Shown here: positions 58,459 through 64,000 of the stretch, in pieces
How positions within the stretch are numbered: the first letter of the stretch is position 1
How the letters are laid out: each line of letters starts with the position of its first letter
Source: Neotamlana nanhaiensis
GTDB taxonomy: Bacteria; Bacteroidota; Bacteroidia; Flavobacteriales; Flavobacteriaceae
Length of the DNA stretch: 64,000 bases
Direction of reading: 5' to 3'
Assembly (NCBI RefSeq): GCF_000943555.1
Contig: NZ_JTDV01000005.1
Span: 124,001 to 188,000 of the forward strand
Notes under the pieces: model-generated
Database searches by the model: none
The model's input: only the letters and a program-made list of their open reading frames with translations
Told to the model about the DNA's origin: nothing
Program-made: the position numbers and the translations under genes

Positions 58459-61400
58459 ATTTCAAGTTTTGCCACTATTTGTTTATCTCTTGGTTTTGTT
58501 AACCTAATAATTTTTATATTTTTTGTTTCATTGGGTTTATTATAGTTTTTAAACATAGTGACTTTCATAAACGTTGGATTTTCCAATTTTTGGTATCTAT
58601 CTCCATAATAATTTACTTTTATAAAGTAAGCACCTTTTTTGGCTTCTTTTAAAGTATATTCTTCGGGTCCGAAACCTTGTGTCATGTCTTGAGATAATCG
58701 TCCGCCCAATTTAGTCTTATTATTACTAAAGTAGCATTCTTCTAAATCTGGATCTATAACATGTAAATCGATATCTGTGTCGTTATGATTCCAGTCAATA
58801 ACAATTCTAACATCAAAAGTAGTTTTAGTTTCAAACTTCTTTTTAAAATTACTATTATCAATATTTGGGAAATGTTGCAATACATTATTCAATTCATTTT
58901 TAGCTATAGTTTGCATACCGCTAAACTTTCTTCTATTGCTATTGCTTTTGTATACGTTTTCGTTAACGATATTCTGTAATAGTTTAAAAGCTTGTTGCTC
59001 TAAACCTATTTCTTTATAAACCAAAGCTAAGTCTCTGTAAGATTGCGTGTCTTCAGGTCTTAATTTTAAAACTTGGGCATACACAAAACTTGCTAAACCA
59101 TAATTATTTCTTTCTTCAAGCTTATACCCCAAAACGCGCATTAATTCGTAATTATCATAATCTACTTCGGCTATATTAGTTAAGATTTTTAATTCGTAAT
59201 CTCGATTATTCCATTTTTTAAAATAATCATGAACATCAATATAAAACGCTGGTAAGCGTCCGTAAGTTTCTCTCTGAATTAAATAAATTTGATATGCATC
59301 GTTTACAGAAGTAGCTTTTTCAAGAGCTTTTATATATGGTTCATTGTTTATAACCGTTTTTACTTTTAGTTTACCTCTATATTTGTTAACGGTATTGGTA
59401 TTACTTGAACTTTCTTCATGATTACTAGATGGACTGAAATTACTCCATTTTGTTGAAATAACAACTACTCCATTTGCTGCTCTACTGCCATAAATTGCAG
59501 CCGCAGAGATATCTTTAATAACTGTAACACTTTCAATATCATTGATATTAACAAAGTCATCAATATTACCATTTACAGGCATACCATCTACTACAAACAA
59601 GGGTTGACCTCCATTACTCAAAGAAGCTGAACCACGAATTATTATATTAGGACTTTGCCCCGGCATTCCTGAAGTATTTGTTATTTGAACTCCTGCAACT
59701 TTACCTTGGATAGCTTGAGCTACATTTGTAAAACCATTACTACTCAACGATTCGTTTTTTATAACAGTTACCGAACCAGTTACAGAGCTCTTGCGTTGAG
59801 TGCCATAGCCCATTACCACCACTTCATCCAATGCTGCAGAATCCTCTTTCATGGAAATATTTATTGTATAGCCATCTTGCACAGTTGTTTCTAAAGTTTG
59901 ATAACCAATGTAACTAAAAACCAAAGTAGAACCTGGAATTGCATCTATAGCGTATTTTCCATCAAAATCTGTCGCAACACCAATACTAGTTCCTCTTATT
60001 ATAACGTTAACACCTGGCAGTGGTAAACCAGATTCATCTGAGACAACACCAGAAATATTCCCGCCTGAACTGTTAGATCTATTTACTTGCTCTTCACGTG
60101 TTACAATATTTTTATGCTGTTTTCTATTTACAATACTATTGTATTCTTCAAGTAATTCTTCTGGTGGCGTAATATTATATTTTATATAATCCCAGACTGT
60201 TTCAAGCACAATTAAAGAGGTAAAATCGCTAACCAAATTATAAGATTTATTGTGCTTAATTATTTCATCTTTATTCAAAGTGTTATCTTCTTCGAGAGCT
60301 TTTAACTTCTTCTGAGCCCAAATTCGTTTAACCAAATTGTTATTGACTTCTGGAGTAATCTGAAATTGAATTTTTTGAATAGTATCATTGCCGTAACCAA
60401 ATTTTAGAACAACAGAATCGTTTACTTTAAAGTTTTTTGCAGTAAAAGAAAAGTCGTTGTCTACTGAAAAAGGTTTATTTGGGTAAGCTTCTAAATGTTT
60501 ATTAGATGATTGAAAACCTAAAAACTTGAACGATTGGTATTTTACCTTTTCTAGAGCTTCATTAACTGTAGTGGTTTTAAGGTTAATGTATTTTCCTTTG
60601 GTTGATTCGGAAATATTATTCAATTCGGAATGATTTGCCTTTAAAATAGAGTTTACAACAAAAACAGGTGCTATGGTATTAACAATTAAATCACTTAAAT
60701 TTTTCATTCCATCTGAAAACATTAATATTTCATCTGAAGAATTTTGCAGAAATAAACTTGCGTAAGATGTTCCGCCATCGTAAATAATATGAGTTAGCTC
60801 GCTTTTTAAAGCTTCCCATTTACCACTTTTAATGTGATACGTTTTATCAAGTAAAATACTGTTACTAAAGGTAATTAACTTAACATTTACTTCATTTAAA
60901 TAATTTAGGTATGCGTTTAAAAACTTAAGTTCATTTTCTAAGTCTCTAGATTTCATTGAGAGTGAAGCATCCCAATATATTGTGATAGATTTCGGCTTTT
61001 CTCTTTTTCTTTTTTCTGTTTTTAAAGTTTTGTAGAAATAAAAATAGTCTTCATCTGCAATTAATTTAGTGCTCTTATAATTTTGAGGTATTTTTATTAA
61101 CAACGATGTTTCTGGAGTGTAATTATTACTCTCAAATTCGGCAGAATAATTACTGTTTATTGTATTGAATTTAAAATTACTTAAACGGCCTTTAGTTAAC
61201 TCTGGCTTTAACTTTTGATTTAAAATGTCCATCTTAAAGGCAAAGTGATCTAACTTCTTTTTAAACTCCAAAGGCAAATGAAAATAATGCGCGCCTTCAC
61301 TTAAAATAAGCTCTTGTTCGTAAGCTAAAACCACACGTTTATGGCCGTTCGCAGGAATAGGATAAATTCTTGCTTTGTAGTTATTACCAGTACCTTTTTC

Positions 61401-61748
61401 TAATAAAACAGGATCAACACCTCTCCTAACAACAGCCTCGAAAGCAACTCTACCTTGTTCCTTTTCAACAACTACAGCTTCTCGTAATTTATTGTTGACT
61501 TCGAGTGCCAACCGAGATACATGCTGATTTTCTCCTAAAGGAAATGCCAATTCGCCTTCTAAAACAGCATTTGTGGGGTTGTAGAACAGCATATCGTAAG
61601 TTGTTGTTGCTATGTTTCCTACTACCTCGACTTCTATATCTAGTGATGAAATGCCTAACTTATCCTCTCCGACATTTATAGTTGGTATACTTTGCGAAAA
61701 TGCAATTGCAGATATAAACACAAATGTTAATTTTAAAAACGTTTTCAT
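58455..61748 (-). CDS. VIT-vWA protein fused to SusC-like plug, TPR and DUF2135
   Basis: A 1097-residue exported protein with an exceptional domain order. Signal peptide about 1-18, ending AFSQ; VIT domain about 20-150 (YDMLFYNPTNAVLEGELAFPL); vWA domain about 255-400 with ITIYWDASLSMKSRD, which resembles the MIDAS motif DxSxS (D, S and S are present). A CarboxypepD_reg-like domain spans about 563-640 (SGVVSDESGLPLPGVNVI). A SusC-type plug spans about 644-766 (VVMGYGTQRKSSVTGS, FVVDGMPVNG, AAIYGSRAANGVVVIST). TPR-like repeats follow at about 860-960, and DUF2135/YfaP-like about 983-1097 (VIDWNHNDTDIDLHVIDPD). No TonB barrel is present. It is probably surface-exposed or periplasmic; the ligand is unknown. 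Confidence 0.85.
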   Translation of the reverse strand: MKTFLKLTFVFISAIAFSQSIPTINVGEDKLGISSLDIEVEVVGNIATTTYDMLFYNPTNAVLEGELAFPLGENQHVSRLALEVNNKLREAVVVEKEQGRVAFEAVVRRGVDPVLLEKGTGNNYKARIYPIPANGHKRVVLAYEQELILSEGAHYFHLPLEFKKKLDHFAFKMDILNQKLKPELTKGRLSNFKFNTINSNYSAEFESNNYTPETSLLIKIPQNYKSTKLIADEDYFYFYKTLKTEKRKREKPKSITIYWDASLSMKSRDLENELKFLNAYLNYLNEVNVKLITFSNSILLDKTYHIKSGKWEALKSELTHIIYDGGTSYASLFLQNSSDEILMFSDGMKNLSDLIVNTIAPVFVVNSILKANHSELNNISESTKGKYINLKTTTVNEALEKVKYQSFKFLGFQSSNKHLEAYPNKPFSVDNDFSFTAKNFKVNDSVVLKFGYGNDTIQKIQFQITPEVNNNLVKRIWAQKKLKALEEDNTLNKDEIIKHNKSYNLVSDFTSLIVLETVWDYIKYNITPPEELLEEYNSIVNRKQHKNIVTREEQVNRSNSSGGNISGVVSDESGLPLPGVNVIIRGTSIGVATDFDGKYAIDAIPGSTLVFSYIGYQTLETTVQDGYTINISMKEDSAALDEVVVMGYGTQRKSSVTGSVTVIKNESLSSNGFTNVAQAIQGKVAGVQITNTSGMPGQSPNIIIRGSASLSNGGQPLFVVDGMPVNGNIDDFVNINDIESVTVIKDISAAAIYGSRAANGVVVISTKWSNFSPSSNHEESSSNTNTVNKYRGKLKVKTVINNEPYIKALEKATSVNDAYQIYLIQRETYGRLPAFYIDVHDYFKKWNNRDYELKILTNIAEVDYDNYELMRVLGYKLEERNNYGLASFVYAQVLKLRPEDTQSYRDLALVYKEIGLEQQAFKLLQNIVNENVYKSNSNRRKFSGMQTIAKNELNNVLQHFPNIDNSNFKKKFETKTTFDVRIVIDWNHNDTDIDLHVIDPDLEECYFSNNKTKLGGRLSQDMTQGFGPEEYTLKEAKKGAYFIKVNYYGDRYQKLENPTFMKVTMFKNYNKPNETKNIKIIRLTKPRDKQIVAKLEI

Positions 61749-61853
61749 AATAGTTGATTTTTAAGTTTACCTTAAAACTATTACGTAAATACATTTTTTA
61801 AAACCAAGAATGAGGGAACGAGTGGTTTGGGTTAGGGAAAAATTGTTTAAATA
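61749..61853. other. Short gap with no recognisable site
   Basis: About 105 bp upstream of the VIT-domain gene start. The sequence is AT-rich and has no exact TAnnTTTG element or clean hairpin. Confidence 0.4.
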
Positions 61854-62303
61854 CTAATCTTTATCTAAATTTAAATAATATAGCTTCGCTGCTTCCTGGA
61901 TTTCATCATCTAAACTATCATCTAATGCATATGAATATAAAACCCATTTATCATTAGGTTTATAAAACTTAAATATAAACCTAATAGGTTGTCGGTCATA
62001 TTTTACAAGATATGAGTACAATACAAAACTTTCTGAAAATTTCTTTATTGTTATTAATTCTTGTCCATAATATTTCCCCATATAACTTTCAGTAAATCCA
62101 TTTACTGTACCAACAACTTTATCAATATCATCTTTTACTCTTTCGGTCCATTTATTTGTTCCATAAAGTTCTTTTACTGCTTTTCCTGCATCTACTTTGT
62201 ATGTATTAAAAAATGTATCAATCAAGCCTTGTGGATTAGACTGAGCAAATAAATTCATTGAAAGTAAAATAAAAAATAAAATAAATGTGTTTCTCAAATT
62301 CAT
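61854..62303 (-). CDS. Small secreted protein of unknown family
   Basis: A 149-residue exported protein with a signal peptide (about residues 1-21, MNLRNTFILFFILLSMNLFAQ). The mature domain begins SNPQGLIDTFFNTYKVDAGKA and contains FTESYMGKYYGQELITIKKF, YDRQPIRFIFKFYKPNDKWVLYSY and a DDSLDDEIQEAAK tail. The pattern of a strand-rich domain following a helical start is reminiscent of NTF2-like folds, but I do not assign it. It lies 105 bp upstream of the VIT gene and on the same strand as sppA, downstream of which it may be co-transcribed. Confidence 0.65.
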   Translation of the reverse strand: MNLRNTFILFFILLSMNLFAQSNPQGLIDTFFNTYKVDAGKAVKELYGTNKWTERVKDDIDKVVGTVNGFTESYMGKYYGQELITIKKFSESFVLYSYLVKYDRQPIRFIFKFYKPNDKWVLYSYALDDSLDDEIQEAAKLYYLNLDKD

Positions 62304-62336
62304 AGTATTATAATATTTAGTTAAAAATTAATTAAA

Positions 62337-64000
62337 TTATTTAATCTCTGTATCAAAAGGAAACAACAATTGAATCCCTTTTTTCTGAGAAATGACTTTA
62401 ATTTTTTGGTACATTTTATATTGCTCCTCGCCTAGCTCTTCCATTAAAATTGTTTCTTTGGCTTTTACAAGTCCGAAACTTTCAAGCATTTTATCTAAAT
62501 CTTTTTCAAAAATTGGGTATTCTACTTTGCGATATTCGGCTAATTCTGCAGTTTCTGCCGCGTATTGTATGGCTGCATCCAATCCTCCTAATTCATCTAC
62601 TAAACCTATATTTAACGCATCGGCACCCGTCCATACACGACCTTGAGCAATAGCTTCAACATCATCTCTGGTTAGGTTTCTTCCGTCAGCAACACGCTTA
62701 GTAAACAGTTCGTAAATATCTAAAATACCTTCTTTAATAAATGCGCGTTGGGTATCGTTTAACGATTCAAAAAAGCTATATGTTACAGCATTTTCGTTGG
62801 TTTTTACTTGTTCGGCATTAATGCCAATATTATCGGCTAAAGCTTTTCCGTTAGGCAACATACCAAAAACACCAATACTACCAGTTATTGTTGTTGGTTC
62901 AGCAAAAATTCTATCGGCATTACACGCCATATAATAACCACCTGATGCCGCTAAATTACCCATAGAGACAATTACTGGTTTTACCTGTTTTGTAAGCTCA
63001 ATTTCGCGCCAAATCAATTCACTGGCCAAAGCACTTCCACCAGGAGAATTAATGCGCAAAACAACCGCTTTAATTCTACTATCACTTCTGGCTTTTTGTA
63101 AAGACTTAGTCATGGTACCTTGACCAATGGCATTCTCATCTCCTTCTCCATAAATAATATCGCCTTCGGCGTAAATTACAGCAATTTTATTGGCGCTATA
63201 ATTAACCGGTATTTTAGTTGAAGCATATAACGCATAATCTTCAATAGTAATGGTTTCTAATGGTTTTTTTTCGCTAATACCAATGGCTTGTTTCATAGCA
63301 TTCACATACTCATCGTGATAGGCTATTTTATCTACTAATTGGTTTTTAAGTGCCAAATTAGGGTTGCGACCTAAAAGGCTATCGGCGATGGTATTTAGAG
63401 TTTCAACAGGAATATTTCTACTTATTGAAATATCGTTTTTTATTTCTGTCCATAAAGACGATAAATAGACTGTAATTTGTTCGCGGTTATTGTCACTCAT
63501 CACATTATCAAGAAAAGGTTCCACCGCACTTTTGTATTTTCCTAAACGGATAACTTCCATTTTTAAACCCGTTTTCTCTTGAAAATCTTTAAAATACAAA
63601 TGCTCGCTGTACAATCCTTTAAATTCCATCATACCAGCGGGATTAATGTAAACTGTATCGGCGACCGAACTTAAATAGTAATCTTTTTGCGAATAAATAT
63701 CGGCATAGGCCACCACAAATTTCCCCGATTCTTTAAAATCTATCAAAGCTTTACGCAGTTCTTTAGTCTGTGTTATACCCGCATTTATAAAATTATTATC
63801 AATTGAAATTCCTTTTATATTATTATCGGTTTTGGCAAAATGAATGGCATCGATAATATTGAATAACCCGTTTTTCTCTTGTTCATCTAAAAATGGATAT
63901 TCAGGAAAAACAATTTTACCAGCATAATCTTTAATAGGAAAATCGAGCGTTAACTCTAAAACCGAATTGGCTTTGGGTTTAACAATAGTATCGTCGCCAG
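62337..64000 (-). CDS. sppA: Signal peptide peptidase SppA (67K type), N-terminus beyond the window
   Basis: The gene enters from the right edge; its reading frame is open to base 64000 and the N-terminus is outside. About 554 residues are visible. The double S49-type peptidase has the motifs ALRINSPGGSALASELI-like (VVLRINSPGGSALASE) and the nucleophile region MGNLAASGGYYMACNADRIFAEPTTITGSIGVFG in the second domain. It digests signal peptides left in the inner membrane after secretion. An internal ATG at 63746 lies mid-domain and is not the start. It ends 34 bp before the small secreted protein gene. Confidence 0.92.
   Translation of the reverse strand, partial: GDDTIVKPKANSVLELTLDFPIKDYAGKIVFPEYPFLDEQEKNGLFNIIDAIHFAKTDNNIKGISIDNNFINAGITQTKELRKALIDFKESGKFVVAYADIYSQKDYYLSSVADTVYINPAGMMEFKGLYSEHLYFKDFQEKTGLKMEVIRLGKYKSAVEPFLDNVMSDNNREQITVYLSSLWTEIKNDISISRNIPVETLNTIADSLLGRNPNLALKNQLVDKIAYHDEYVNAMKQAIGISEKKPLETITIEDYALYASTKIPVNYSANKIAVIYAEGDIIYGEGDENAIGQGTMTKSLQKARSDSRIKAVVLRINSPGGSALASELIWREIELTKQVKPVIVSMGNLAASGGYYMACNADRIFAEPTTITGSIGVFGMLPNGKALADNIGINAEQVKTNENAVTYSFFESLNDTQRAFIKEGILDIYELFTKRVADGRNLTRDDVEAIAQGRVWTGADALNIGLVDELGGLDAAIQYAAETAELAEYRKVEYPIFEKDLDKMLESFGLVKAKETILMEELGEEQYKMYQKIKVISQKKGIQLLFPFDTEIK

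Noticed and set aside
1-64000. CRISPR arrays, prophage or insertion sequences
   Set aside because: I found no repeat-spacer pattern, no transposase or integrase frame, and no phage structural gene. The palindromes seen are isolated intergenic elements.

Overview
The window is a 64 kb piece of a low-GC chromosome from a member of the Bacteroidota, almost certainly Flavobacteriaceae. Supporting signs are the TAnnTTTG-type -7 promoter elements, the near absence of Shine-Dalgarno sequences, SusC/TonB plug proteins, a DUF4834 protein, a CAL67264-family membrane protein, a probable sulfonolipid gene pair, and dispersed palindromes of the kind common in flavobacterial genomes. I see no prophage, insertion sequence, CRISPR array or rRNA operon. 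Most of the window is ordinary core genome, with a few accessory or poorly described islands.

Layout. 0-9.3 kb: an AAA-type ATPase, RecQ helicase, fmt and HU, YqgE, a class IV aminotransferase, a START-like protein, a CAT-anticodon tRNA with its own promoter and terminator, and a large secreted YwqK-repeat protein. 8.9-15.8 kb: minus-strand genes for a PH-domain protein, a secreted endonuclease/exonuclease/phosphatase-family enzyme, a flippase, a glycosyltransferase, a YfhO-type giant membrane protein and DUF4834; the middle three overlap and look like surface-glycan assembly. 15.9-24.3 kb: an outer-membrane protein, a GNAT-like protein, a probable cysteate fatty-acyl transferase next to a probable cysteate synthase (first steps of sulfonolipid synthesis), an S9 peptidase, YbaB and a threonine aldolase. 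24.5-27.7 kb: a three-gene operon of circularly permuted ATP-grasp, alpha-E and transglutaminase-like proteins, in which the transglutaminase appears to lack its catalytic cysteine. 27.8-35.1 kb: prfB with a programmed +1 frameshift, a HAD phosphatase, an ArsC-like protein, a TonB-family receptor, a small membrane protein, a 1-Cys peroxiredoxin and fumarase.

35.3-45.5 kb is the least understood part. It holds a coiled-coil protein with its own terminator, then seven minus-strand genes read from 45.5 down to 36.5 kb: a 446-aa coiled-coil protein, a 354-aa unknown, an AAA ATPase, a Nudix hydrolase, a 412-aa unknown and two membrane proteins. Dispersed palindromes sit in or beside most of its intergenic gaps. 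This is my best candidate for an undescribed system, probably an AAA-driven, membrane-associated machine.

45.7-54.8 kb: a 2H phosphoesterase, an MBL-fold lipoprotein, three small single-span membrane proteins, EttA, a CAL67264 protein, an MFS transporter, an OmpA-family protein, and a redox operon (NAD(P)H-dependent FMN reductase, MarR regulator, pirin) whose promoter carries a perfect 18-bp palindrome. 54.8-64 kb: an MCC-type carboxyltransferase, a large membrane-anchored protein with a YwqK tail, a striking VIT-vWA-carboxypeptidase-regulatory-SusC-plug-TPR-DUF2135 fusion, a small secreted protein, and the 3' part of sppA, which runs off the end.

All functional calls come from motifs and recognition of families by eye; no search was run.
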